From Actinocrinis puniceicyclus (GTDB taxonomy: Bacteria > Actinomycetota > Actinomycetes > Streptomycetales > Catenulisporaceae): a DNA stretch of 64,000 bases. The position numbers and the translations under genes are program-made. The notes below the pieces were generated by a model, which saw only the letters and a list, made by a program, of their open reading frames with translations, had not been told where the DNA came from and did not search any database. This document shows, one piece after another, positions 45,740 to 54,267 of this stretch. Positions within the stretch are counted from its first letter, which is position 1. Each line of letters begins with the position of its first letter. The stretch spans positions 1 to 64,000 of the forward strand of contig NZ_JAGSXH010000003.1 of assembly GCF_018283645.1 (NCBI RefSeq), written 5' to 3'.

Positions 45740-46911
45740 CGGACGTGACTGTGTCAGCGGCGACTGTGCCGGATGTGACTGTGCCGGATGTGATGGACGA
45801 CTGGGCGCACCTGGTCTCCACCGCTCTGGTCGGAACCGACCGGCGCCCGCTGCCCGCCGCCGGCCCCGGACCGGGTGCCGACCCCGCCGCGCAACTGCTG
45901 GCCCGGGCCGCCCTGGCAGGTCTCGCCAGGCGGGTCGGCCGCCCGCCGGAGCGCTTCGAGGGCGCACTGCCGCAACCTGCTCCGCCTGATCCGCGGCCTG
46001 CGTTACCGCAAGCCGCCGCGCGCCGGCTACGCACCATCCTCGATTCCTATCCCAAGTACCTGCCGGAATGGCTCGCCGCCGTGCGGCGCGCCGGGTTCCG
46101 GCTGCCCGCGGCCTACCTGCCGCCGCTGCTCGACATCGGCCGAACCAATATGCTGATCCGCGCCGACCTCGCCGCGGTGCTCGCCGAACCCGGGCGCTGG
46201 CTCGCCGCGGCGAGCGGCAACTGGCGGTACCTGCTGCGTGAGGCCCGCGCGGAAGCCCGGCCGGAGGACTGGCAGGGCGCCGACCCGGACGCCCGGGTCT
46301 GCTATGTCGCAGGTCTCTACCTCAGCGACCCGCAGGCCGCCCGGCGGCTGATCCGGCAGGACTGGGCCGCGCAGCGGGCTGCGGTCAAGCTCGGGCTGCT
46401 GGCGTTGGTGTCCCGATACCCGGACCCGGACGACGTGTCCTTCGTGCAGGGCCTGCTCAAGGACCCGTCGAAACAGGTACGCGACGAGGCCACGCTGCTG
46501 GCCGGCGGCCTGGAGCGGCGCAGCGCGAAGCCGCCGCCACCCGACTTCACCGCCGAGGTCGCCCGCCTGCTGGCCGCGAACCGTGGCGTAGGGCGCGACC
46601 TGCACAACTTCGTGATGACCCGCAGCGGTGAGCCCTGGCCGCACGACGGCGCGCTGCTGCTGATCGACGCGCTGGCCGAACGCGGCGGGCGCGCCGCCAA
46701 GGCCGCGTGGTCGGACTGGATCGCCGAGCAGGTGCAGACCGCCGTCGCCGACAACGCCCCGTTGACCGTGCGCGACAGGGTCGCCGGGCTGGTCGCAGAC
46801 CAGGCCGTGGCGGCGGCGCTGGAGGGCGCCGCGCCGCGGGTCGACTTCGCGGCCATGCTCGCGCTGCTGGACTTCCGCCGCGACATGCTCGCCGAACTGC
46901 GCCTCTCTTAA
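45736..46911 (+). CDS. DUF5691 family protein (helical-repeat-like)
   Basis: A 391-aa, mostly helical protein with regularly spaced Leu/Ala/Arg-rich helices (for example LLARAALAGLARRVGRP, LARAD-type segments, DEATLLAGGLERR) that suggest a HEAT-like scaffold. No catalytic motif. DUF5691 genes are found next to SWIM, MoxR and VWA genes in several bacteria; function unknown. GTG 45736 overlaps the SWIM stop by 4 nt. The first about 20 residues are a Val/Thr/Asp repeat (TVPDVTVPDV). Confidence 0.8.
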   Translation: MTDVTVSAATVPDVTVPDVMDDWAHLVSTALVGTDRRPLPAAGPGPGADPAAQLLARAALAGLARRVGRPPERFEGALPQPAPPDPRPALPQAAARRLRTILDSYPKYLPEWLAAVRRAGFRLPAAYLPPLLDIGRTNMLIRADLAAVLAEPGRWLAAASGNWRYLLREARAEARPEDWQGADPDARVCYVAGLYLSDPQAARRLIRQDWAAQRAAVKLGLLALVSRYPDPDDVSFVQGLLKDPSKQVRDEATLLAGGLERRSAKPPPPDFTAEVARLLAANRGVGRDLHNFVMTRSGEPWPHDGALLLIDALAERGGRAAKAAWSDWIAEQVQTAVADNAPLTVRDRVAGLVADQAVAAALEGAAPRVDFAAMLALLDFRRDMLAELRLS

Positions 46912-46987
46912 CAGGGCCCGCACATACCCCGCCCCGCACGCTCGACCGCGCCCGCACATCCGTGACGACAGGCAGGAACCGCCGACG

Positions 46988-48094
46988 ATGACCACCCCGC
47001 TGTCCGAACCAGCACCCGCCGTCCTGCGCCCGCACGCCGAGGACGCGTACGCCCGCGAACTCGACGCGCTCGCCAAGGGCGACACGCTGGCGCGCCCGCC
47101 GCGCTGGAACCTCTCCCCCCAGGCGGTGACCACCTACCTGCTCGGTGGCCGCGCCGCGGACGGCACCGAGATCACCCCGAAGTACATCGGCCCGCGCCGG
47201 CTGATCGAGGTCGCCGTCGCGACGCTGGCCACCGACCGGGCGCTGCTGCTGCTCGGGGTGCCGGGAACCGCGAAGAGCTGGGTCTCCGAGCACCTGGCCG
47301 CCGCGGTGAGCGGAGACTCGACGCTGCTGGTGCAGGGCACCGCGGGTACCTCCGAGGAGTCGATGCGCTACGGCTGGAACTACGCGCAGCTGCTCGCGCA
47401 CGGCCCCTCCCGCGAGGCGCTGACATCCTCTCCGCTGATGACCGCGATGGCCGCCGGAAAGGTCGCCCGGATCGAGGAGCTGACGCGCATCCCGGCCGAC
47501 GTGCAGGACACGCTGATCACCATCCTGTCCGAGAAGACCCTGCCGATTCCCGAACTCGGCGACGAGGTGCAGGCCGTCAAGGGTTTCACCGTGATCGCCA
47601 CCGCCAACGACCGCGACCGCGGGGTCAACGACCTTTCCTCCGCGCTGCGCCGCCGTTTCAACACCGTGGTGCTGCCGCTGCCGGCCAGCGCCGAGGACGA
47701 GGTGCGGATCGTCTCCCGGCGTGTCGAGGAGCTGGGCCGCACCCTGGAACTGCCCGACGTCCCGGCCGCGCAGCAGGAGATCCGCCGCGTGGTCACCGTG
47801 TTCCGCGAACTGCGGTCCGGGCTGACCGAGGACGGCCGCACCAAGCTCAAGTCCCCCTCCGGCACCCTCTCTCCGGCCGAGGCGATCTCCGTGCTCACCG
47901 GCGGCATCGCGCTGGCCGCGCACTTCGGCGACGGGACGCTGCGCCCGCACGACGTGGCGGCGGGCATCCTCGGCGCGGTGGTCAAGGACCCGTCCGCGGA
48001 CCCGGTGGTCTGGCGCGAGTATCTCGAGACGGTGGTGCGGTCGCGCGACGGCTGGTCCGGCTTCTACGAGGCATGCCGGGAGCTGTCGGCGTGA
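46988..48094 (+). CDS. MoxR-type AAA+ ATPase
   Basis: A 368-aa AAA+ protein with Walker A GVPGTAKS (90-97), sensor-1 ATANDRDRG (Asn207) and arginine finger region SSALRRRF (218-224). At the Walker B position it reads RIEELTR (161-167), so the usual Asp is replaced by Glu. MoxR ATPases remodel or load metals into partner proteins through VWA-domain proteins (RavA-ViaA, NorQ-NorD, CbbQ-CbbO). Here the VWA partner is two genes downstream. A 76-nt gap precedes the ATG. The 3' end overlaps the DUF5682 start by GTGA. Confidence 0.9.
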   Translation: MTTPLSEPAPAVLRPHAEDAYARELDALAKGDTLARPPRWNLSPQAVTTYLLGGRAADGTEITPKYIGPRRLIEVAVATLATDRALLLLGVPGTAKSWVSEHLAAAVSGDSTLLVQGTAGTSEESMRYGWNYAQLLAHGPSREALTSSPLMTAMAAGKVARIEELTRIPADVQDTLITILSEKTLPIPELGDEVQAVKGFTVIATANDRDRGVNDLSSALRRRFNTVVLPLPASAEDEVRIVSRRVEELGRTLELPDVPAAQQEIRRVVTVFRELRSGLTEDGRTKLKSPSGTLSPAEAISVLTGGIALAAHFGDGTLRPHDVAAGILGAVVKDPSADPVVWREYLETVVRSRDGWSGFYEACRELSA

Positions 48095-50505
48095 ACCACG
48101 GCGGCGCGCGAGTCGTTCTGTTGGGCGTAAGGCACCACGGTCCGGGTTCGGCCCGCGCGGTGTCGGCGGCGCTGTCGGCCTTCGAACCCGACAGGATCCT
48201 GATCGAAGGGCCGGCCGACGCCGATCCGCTCATCCCGCTGGCCGGCGCGGAGGGCATGGAGCCGCCGGTCGCCCTGCTCGCCTACCGGGAGCAGGATCCG
48301 AAGGTCTCCGCGTTCTGGCCGTTCGCGGGCTTCTCGCCGGAGTGGATCGCACTGCGGTACGCGATCGAGCGAGGGATCGGCGTCGGGTTCTGCGACCTGC
48401 CGGCCGCGGCCTCGCTGTCTCAGGACACGAAGGCGCAGGCGCGCGATCGGGATCGGGACCGGACCGGGGACGGCCCCGATCCGATCGCGCGCCTGGCCGA
48501 GGCCGCCGGCTACGCCGATGCGGAGACGTGGTGGGAGGACGTCGTCGAGCACCGCGGCGGCCGATCCGGCCCGCGCGAGGGAGCGCGACAAGCGGACGGA
48601 GGGGATTCGCTCGCAGCGTTCGACGCCATCGCCGAAGCCATGGCGGCCGTGCGCGAACACGAGCCGACACCGGAACGCGACGCGCTGCGTGAGGCACACA
48701 TGCGCAGTGTGCTTCGCGCGGCGCTCGCGGAAGGCGCGCGGCGCGTCGCCGTGGTCTGCGGCGCATACCACGTCCCGGCGCTGTCAGGGATCTGTGACGG
48801 ACGCGAGGCGCAGCCCCCGGCGCAGGCTGCGGACAAGGCGCTGTTGGCGGCGCTGCCCAAGCAGACCAAGGCCACTGCGACCAAGCTGACGTGGGTACCG
48901 TGGACGCACAGCCGGCTGTCGTACCACTCCGGCTACGGCGCCGGCATCGGCTCGCCGGGTTGGTACCGGCACCTGTTCGAGACGGACGACCACGTCACGG
49001 AGCGCTGGCTCGCCTCGGTCGCGCGGTTGCTGCGGGACGAGCGGCACCCGGTCTCCAGCGCGCACCTGATCGAGGCGACCAGGCTCGCGCGCGCGCTGGC
49101 CGCGTTGCGCGGACGGCCGCTGCCGGGCCTGGCCGAACTGACCGAGGCGACCGTCGCCGTGCTCTGCGAAGGCCGCGAGGAGCCGCTGGCGCTGATCGGC
49201 CGGGAACTGGTCGTCGGCGAGGATCTCGGCACGGTTCCGGGCGGCGTGCCGACCGTGCCGCTGGCCGCCGACCTGGCCCGCGAGGCCAAGCGGCTGCGCG
49301 TGCCCAGGACCGCGACGCGCAAGCAGTACGACCTGGACCTGCGCAACGCCACCGACCTGGAGCGCTCGAAGCTGTTCCACCGGCTGGGACTGCTGGGCGT
49401 GGACTGGGCCGTGGCGGTCGGCTCCCGCTCCGCGGGCACCTTCCGCGAGTCCTGGGACGTGACCTGGGAACCGCTGTTCGAGGTCCGGCTGGTGGAGGCG
49501 GCGGTGTGGGGGACCACGGTGCAGTCCGCCGCGACCGCGAAGGCGCTGGAAACGGCCGAGCAGACCGAGACGCTGGGCTCGCTCACCGTTCTGGTGCAGC
49601 GCTGCCTGACCGCGGACCTGCCCGGCGCGGTTGATCCGCTCATAGCTCAGGTGCAGAACCGCGCCGCGCTGGACACCGACATCGCCGACCTGGCCACCGC
49701 GTTGCCGCCGCTGGCCGGCATCCTGCGTTACGGAGACGTGCGCGGTACTCGCGCGGACGGCCTGCGCACCGTCGTGCACGGCATCGCGGTACGTATCGCC
49801 ATCGGCCTGCCGCCGGCTTGCGTCAATGTCGATGACGACGCCGCCCACGCCCTGGCTCCGTCGCTCGCCAAGGTGCACGCGGCGATCCAGACCCTTGACG
49901 AACCGGCGATCCGCGATCCGTGGATGCGGGCGCTGCGACAGGTCGCGGACCTCGGCGGCGCGGGGGCGCACGGACTGCTCGCGGGCCGCGCCGCCAGGCT
50001 GCTCAGCGACGCCGGAGTTCTCGGCGCCGAGGCGGTCGCGGCGCTGATGGCCAGGGCGCTGTCCCGCGGCGGGGAGCCCGCCGGCGCCGCCGGATGGCTG
50101 GAAGGACTCCTCGCGGGCTCAGGGCTCGTGCTCGCCCATGACAAGGCCCTGCTCCGGCTGATCGACGACTGGCTCGCCGGGCTGGACGCCGACCGCTTCG
50201 AGCACGTGGTGCCGTTGCTGCGCCGCACCTTCGCGACCTTCACCGCGCCCGAACGCCGCACGATCGGCGAACGGGTCGCGCACCTGGGCGCCCCGGACGG
50301 CGCGTCCGCGCTCGCCGAGCGATCCGCGCCGCCGACCGGTGTCGCGGCGGACTGGTTCGCCGCGGCGCTGCCGACCGTGCGGCTGCTGCTGACCGGCAGC
50401 CCTTCGCATCCCGGCAGCCCTTCGCATCCCGGCAGCCCTTCGCATCCCGGCGGCGCTGTATCCGCCGAAGTCGCACCGACCCGGAAACTGGAGCCCGCGC
50501 CGTGA
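48091..50505 (+). CDS. DUF5682 family protein
   Basis: An 804-aa protein starting with VVLLGVRHHGPGSARAV and ILIEGPADADPLIPL. This beta-strand/HHGPGS/IEGP pattern recalls the TraB/ChaN-like fold, whose members bind metal and may be proteases or substrate binders; that link is tentative. A second H motif, VVCGAYHVPAL, lies about residue 225. The C-terminal half is helical, ending in a GSPSHP repeat tail. GTG 48091 has GGGAG 8 nt upstream and overlaps the MoxR stop, preferred over ATG 48073. It ends with GTGA into the VWA gene. Confidence 0.82.
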   Translation: MNHGGARVVLLGVRHHGPGSARAVSAALSAFEPDRILIEGPADADPLIPLAGAEGMEPPVALLAYREQDPKVSAFWPFAGFSPEWIALRYAIERGIGVGFCDLPAAASLSQDTKAQARDRDRDRTGDGPDPIARLAEAAGYADAETWWEDVVEHRGGRSGPREGARQADGGDSLAAFDAIAEAMAAVREHEPTPERDALREAHMRSVLRAALAEGARRVAVVCGAYHVPALSGICDGREAQPPAQAADKALLAALPKQTKATATKLTWVPWTHSRLSYHSGYGAGIGSPGWYRHLFETDDHVTERWLASVARLLRDERHPVSSAHLIEATRLARALAALRGRPLPGLAELTEATVAVLCEGREEPLALIGRELVVGEDLGTVPGGVPTVPLAADLAREAKRLRVPRTATRKQYDLDLRNATDLERSKLFHRLGLLGVDWAVAVGSRSAGTFRESWDVTWEPLFEVRLVEAAVWGTTVQSAATAKALETAEQTETLGSLTVLVQRCLTADLPGAVDPLIAQVQNRAALDTDIADLATALPPLAGILRYGDVRGTRADGLRTVVHGIAVRIAIGLPPACVNVDDDAAHALAPSLAKVHAAIQTLDEPAIRDPWMRALRQVADLGGAGAHGLLAGRAARLLSDAGVLGAEAVAALMARALSRGGEPAGAAGWLEGLLAGSGLVLAHDKALLRLIDDWLAGLDADRFEHVVPLLRRTFATFTAPERRTIGERVAHLGAPDGASALAERSAPPTGVAADWFAAALPTVRLLLTGSPSHPGSPSHPGSPSHPGGAVSAEVAPTRKLEPAP
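50395..50448 (+). repeat. 18-bp perfect tandem repeat x3 at the DUF5682 C-terminus
   Basis: GGCAGCCCTTCGCATCCC repeats at 50395, 50413 and 50431 with no change. It is in frame and encodes GSPSHP three times just before the C-terminus. Confidence 0.97.
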
Positions 50506-51734
50506 CCGCAACCGACCTCACGCCGGCGTCCGGCGAGGCCGACCCCGGCGACAAGTCCCCGCGGGCCGAGCGGCTGCGCCGCTGGCGGCTCGTGCTCGGC
50601 GGCGAGGCGGAGAGCGCCTGCGGTGGTCTCGGCGGCCGCGACCAGCGCATGGACAACGCGCTCGACGCGCTCTACGCCGCCGCGGCCGACGGCGGCGCCG
50701 CTTCGCGTATCCGTCCCGGCGCCCGTGGGGAGCGAAGCGCCGGGCTCCAGGCTTCCGCGCCGAACGTGGCCCGCTGGCTCGGCGACATCCGCGAGTTCTT
50801 CCCCAGCTCGGTCGTGCAGGTCATGCAGCGTGACGCGGTGGATCGGCTGAACCTGCGCCAGTTGCTGCTGGAACCGGAGCTTCTCGGCGCGGTGGAACCC
50901 GACGTTCATCTCGTCGGCACCCTGCTCTCCCTGAACCGGCTGATGCCCGAGGAGACCAAGCAGACAGCGCGTCAAGTCGTGCGTACCGTCGTCGACGACC
51001 TCGAACGCCGCCTCGCGCAGGGCTTCCGCGCGGCTGTCACCGGGGCACTCAACCGGGCCGCGCGCACGAACCGACCGCAGCCGCGCGACATCGACTGGAA
51101 CCGGACCATCCGCGCCAACCTCAGGCACTATCAGCCGGAGTACCGCACCGTGGTACCTGAGCGGCTGGTCGGTTACGCGCGCGCTGCGAACACGGTCAAA
51201 CGCGACGTCGTGCTCGCCATCGACCAGTCCGGCTCGATGGCCGCCTCAGTCGTCTACGCCTCGCTGTTCGGCGCGGTTCTCGCCTCGATGAAGACTCTGC
51301 GCACGTCGCTGGTGGTCTTCGACACCGAGGTGGTGGACCTGACCCCCGTGCTCGCCGATCCGGTCGAGGTGCTGTTCGGCACGCAGTTGGGCGGCGGTAC
51401 GGACATCAACCGGGCGGTCGCCTACTGCCAGTCGCTGATCGGCCGCCCCGCGGACACCATCTTCATCCTGATTTCCGACCTGTACGAGGGTGGGGTCCGC
51501 GACGAGCTGATGCGCAGGATGGCCGAGATGACCGCGGCCGGAGTCCAGTGCATCGCGCTGCTGGCACTGAGCGACGAGGGCGCGCCCTCCTTCGATCAGC
51601 GCAACGCGGCCGCGCTGGCCGAGCTCGGCGTCCCGGCGTTCGCCTGTACCCCGGACCGCTTCGGCCCGCTGATGGCCGCGGCCATCGAACGACGCGACCT
51701 GGCGCCCTACGCGGCTGCGGACCGAGCCGGCTGA
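50502..51734 (+). CDS. VWA-domain protein, MoxR partner
   Basis: A 410-aa soluble protein. An N-terminal helical region (about 1-230) precedes a von Willebrand A domain with an intact metal-ion-dependent adhesion site: DQSGS (241-245), GGGTD and ISDLYEGG. No signal peptide or membrane helix, so it works in the cytoplasm. GTG 50502 overlaps the DUF5682 stop by 4 nt. As in ViaA or NorD, the VWA domain probably links the MoxR ring to its target. It is the last gene of the operon. Confidence 0.9.
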   Translation: MTATDLTPASGEADPGDKSPRAERLRRWRLVLGGEAESACGGLGGRDQRMDNALDALYAAAADGGAASRIRPGARGERSAGLQASAPNVARWLGDIREFFPSSVVQVMQRDAVDRLNLRQLLLEPELLGAVEPDVHLVGTLLSLNRLMPEETKQTARQVVRTVVDDLERRLAQGFRAAVTGALNRAARTNRPQPRDIDWNRTIRANLRHYQPEYRTVVPERLVGYARAANTVKRDVVLAIDQSGSMAASVVYASLFGAVLASMKTLRTSLVVFDTEVVDLTPVLADPVEVLFGTQLGGGTDINRAVAYCQSLIGRPADTIFILISDLYEGGVRDELMRRMAEMTAAGVQCIALLALSDEGAPSFDQRNAAALAELGVPAFACTPDRFGPLMAAAIERRDLAPYAAADRAG

Positions 51735-52076
51735 ACGGCGAAGCGGCGAGCGGCCGGCGGCTCGGCCGCCCGCTCGCACGGCATTGCGGGTTCCGGGCGG
51801 AACTTCGTACCGTGCGACGCTGGCGGACTGATCCGCCGGATCGAGCCGCCGGACTGATCCGCCGGATCGAGCCGCCGGATCGAGCCGCGCGCGGCACGCT
51901 TTCGGGCACGCGGAAACCGTCCCGCCCACCGCCGGCCTTCGGATGCGCCTGCTTTTGACGCACATCACACGCGGCCGGTTACGGGGCATTCACCGAACCG
52001 GGATAACCTCGTATCAGCTTCCTAGGCCGGGGACGAGCAGCCGCCCCGAGCCATCAGTCACCGAGGACGGACGCGC
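51735..52076. other. 342-bp non-coding region between VWA gene and sucC
   Basis: The region holds the 26-bp tandem repeat with palindromes (51825-51876) and, further on, possible sucC promoter elements: TTGACG at 51955-51960 and TAACCT at 52004-52009 (not properly spaced to each other). No open frame here looks coding. Confidence 0.5.
51825..51876. repeat. 26-bp perfect tandem duplication with internal palindrome
   Basis: The 26-bp unit beginning CGGACTGATCCGCCGGATCG occurs at 51825 and 51851, then a partial third copy. Each unit contains the palindrome GATCCG-C-CGGATC (51831-51843 and 51857-51869), so it could form hairpins or be a double operator upstream of sucC. Confidence 0.85.
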
Positions 52077-53285
52077 GTGGATCTTTTCGAGTACCAGGCG
52101 AGGGACCTCTTCGCCAAGCACGGTGTGCCGGTCCTTCCGGCGCTGGTCGCCGGGACACCGGAGGAGGCCGAGGCGGCCGCGTCCAGTCTCGGCGGCAAGA
52201 CGGTGGTCAAGGCACAGGTCAAGACCGGGGGCCGGGGCAAGGCCGGCGGGGTGAAGCTGGCCGCGGACCCAGCGGACGCGCGGGAGAAAGCCGGGCAGAT
52301 CCTCGGCATGGACATCAAGGGCCACACCGTACACAAGGTGATGCTCGCGGCGGCCGCGCAGATCGAGGCCGAGTATTACGTCTCCTTCCTGCTCGACCGG
52401 GCCAACCGCACCTTCCTGGCGATGGCCTCGGTGGAGGGCGGGATGGAGATCGAGGAGATCGCGGTCACCAAGCCCGAGGCCCTGGCCAAGGTGCCCGTCG
52501 ACGCCACCGAGGGCGTGACCGCCGAGAAGGCCCGCGAGATCGTCGCGGCGGCGAATTTCCCCGCCGAGGTCGCCGACCAGGTCGCCGACGTGTTGCAGAG
52601 CCTGTGGAAGGTCTTCGTCGCGCAGGACGCGCTGCTGGTCGAGGTCAACCCGCTCGTGCTGCTCAAGTCGGAGGACGGCTCCGCGGCCCCCGGGCTCTCC
52701 GGCGGCAAGATCGTCGCGCTCGACGGCAAGGTCTCGCTCGACGCCAACGCCGCCTTCCGCCAGCCCGGCCACGCGGAACTCGAGGACAAGGCCGCAGCCG
52801 ACCCGATGGAGGCCGAGGCCAAGGAGAAGCACCTCAACTACGTGAAGCTGGACGGCGAGGTCGGCGTCATCGGCAACGGCGCCGGGCTGGTCATGTCCAC
52901 CCTCGACGTGGTCGCCTACGCCGGAGAGGCGCACGGCGGCGTCAAGCCCGCCAACTTCCTGGACATCGGCGGCGGCGCGTCGGCCGAGGTGATGGCCAAC
53001 GGCCTGGAGATCATCCTGGGCGACCCGGCCGTCAAGTCGGTGTTCGTCAACGTGTTCGGCGGCATCACCGCGTGCGACGCGGTCGCCAACGGAATCGTGC
53101 AGGCGTTCGCGTTGCTCGGCTCGCGCGGCGAGGTGGTCGACAAGCCGCTGGTGGTCCGGCTGGACGGCAACAACGCGCAGCTCGGCCGCGAGATCCTGAC
53201 CGAGGCCGCGCTGCCCGGTCTGGAGCAGGTGGACACCATGGACGGCGCCGCTGCCCGCGCGGCCGAACTCGCCGCGGCGAAGTAG
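52077..53285 (+). CDS. sucC: Succinyl-CoA synthetase (ADP-forming) beta subunit
   Basis: ATP-grasp subunit of the TCA-cycle enzyme converting succinyl-CoA to succinate with ATP formation. [31 protein letters not shown] and the CoA-ligase core [12 protein letters not shown] and [11 protein letters not shown] are characteristic. 402 aa. Start GTG 52077, with purine-rich GAGGAC upstream. sucD follows after 13 nt. Confidence 0.97.
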   Translation: MDLFEYQARDLFAKHGVPVLPALVAGTPEEAEAAASSLGGKTVVKAQVKTGGRGKAGGVKLAADPADAREKAGQILGMDIKGHTVHKVMLAAAAQIEAEYYVSFLLDRANRTFLAMASVEGGMEIEEIAVTKPEALAKVPVDATEGVTAEKAREIVAAANFPAEVADQVADVLQSLWKVFVAQDALLVEVNPLVLLKSEDGSAAPGLSGGKIVALDGKVSLDANAAFRQPGHAELEDKAAADPMEAEAKEKHLNYVKLDGEVGVIGNGAGLVMSTLDVVAYAGEAHGGVKPANFLDIGGGASAEVMANGLEIILGDPAVKSVFVNVFGGITACDAVANGIVQAFALLGSRGEVVDKPLVVRLDGNNAQLGREILTEAALPGLEQVDTMDGAAARAAELAAAK

Positions 53286-53298
53286 GGGAGTGACGAGA

Positions 53299-54180
53299 AT
53301 GGCTATCTTCCTCGACGAGAACTCGAAGATCGTCGTCCAGGGCATGACCGGCTCGGAGGGCATGAAGCACACGCGCCGCATGCTCGCCTCCGGCTCGAAG
53401 ATCGTCGGCGGGGTCAACCCGCGCAAGGCCGGCGAGAAGGTGGAGATCGACGGCGTACAGATCCCCGTCTTCGGGACGGTGGCCGAGGCGATGAAGGAGA
53501 CCGGGGCCGACGTCTCGGTCGTCTTCGTGCCGCCGGCCTTCGCCAAGGGCGCGGTCATCGAGGCGATCGACGCCGGCATCCCGCTCGCGGTCGTCATCAC
53601 CGAGGGCATCCCGGTGCACGACACCACCGAGTTCTGGGCATACGCCCAGGGCAAGGGCACCCGCATCGTCGGCCCGAACTGCCCCGGCCTGATCAGCCCC
53701 GGCAAGTCCAACGCGGGCATCATCCCGGCCGACATCACCAAGGCCGGAAGGATCGGCCTGGTCTCCAAGTCCGGCACGCTGACCTACCAGATGATGTACG
53801 AGCTGCGTGACCTGGGCTTCTCCAGCGCGGTCGGCATCGGCGGCGACCCGGTCATCGGCACCACGCACATCGACGCGCTCCAGGCGTTCCAGGACGACCC
53901 GGAGACCGCGGCCATCGTGATGATCGGCGAGATCGGCGGCGACGCCGAGGAACGGGCCGCGGCCTACATCAAGGAGCACATCACCAAGCCGGTGGTCGGC
54001 TACGTTGCGGGCTTCACCGCGCCGGAGGGCAAGACCATGGGCCACGCCGGCGCGATCGTCTCCGGTTCGTCCGGTACCGCGCAGGCCAAGAAGGAGGCGC
54101 TGGAGGCCGCGGGCGTGAAGGTCGGCAAGACCCCGTCCGAGACCGCGCGGCTCATGCGCGCGATCGTCGAAGCTCTCTGA
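53299..54180 (+). CDS. sucD: Succinyl-CoA synthetase (ADP-forming) alpha subunit
   Basis: CoA-binding subunit carrying the phosphohistidine His249 in [15 protein letters not shown]-terminal [15 protein letters not shown] and TGSEGMKHT define the family, as does [11 protein letters not shown]. 293 aa. ATG 53299 is preferred over GTG 53290 because GGGGAG at 53285-53290 is then 8 nt upstream. Confidence 0.97.
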   Translation: MAIFLDENSKIVVQGMTGSEGMKHTRRMLASGSKIVGGVNPRKAGEKVEIDGVQIPVFGTVAEAMKETGADVSVVFVPPAFAKGAVIEAIDAGIPLAVVITEGIPVHDTTEFWAYAQGKGTRIVGPNCPGLISPGKSNAGIIPADITKAGRIGLVSKSGTLTYQMMYELRDLGFSSAVGIGGDPVIGTTHIDALQAFQDDPETAAIVMIGEIGGDAEERAAAYIKEHITKPVVGYVAGFTAPEGKTMGHAGAIVSGSSGTAQAKKEALEAAGVKVGKTPSETARLMRAIVEAL

Positions 54181-54197
54181 CATTCCGCGGCGACCAG

Positions 54198-54236
54198 GCG
54201 CGCTCGTCCTTCACCCGGGTGAAGCGCGGGCGCGCC
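54198..54236 (+). terminator. Structured inverted repeat after sucD
   Basis: A perfect 16-bp palindrome CTTCACCCGGGTGAAG (54209-54224) is enclosed by GGCGCGC (54198-54204) and its complement GCGCGCC (54230-54236). Together they form an extended hairpin 18 nt after the sucD stop. Confidence 0.55.
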
Positions 54237-54267
54237 TGCGCTGTGCGGCACCGTTCCCGCGCCCAGC

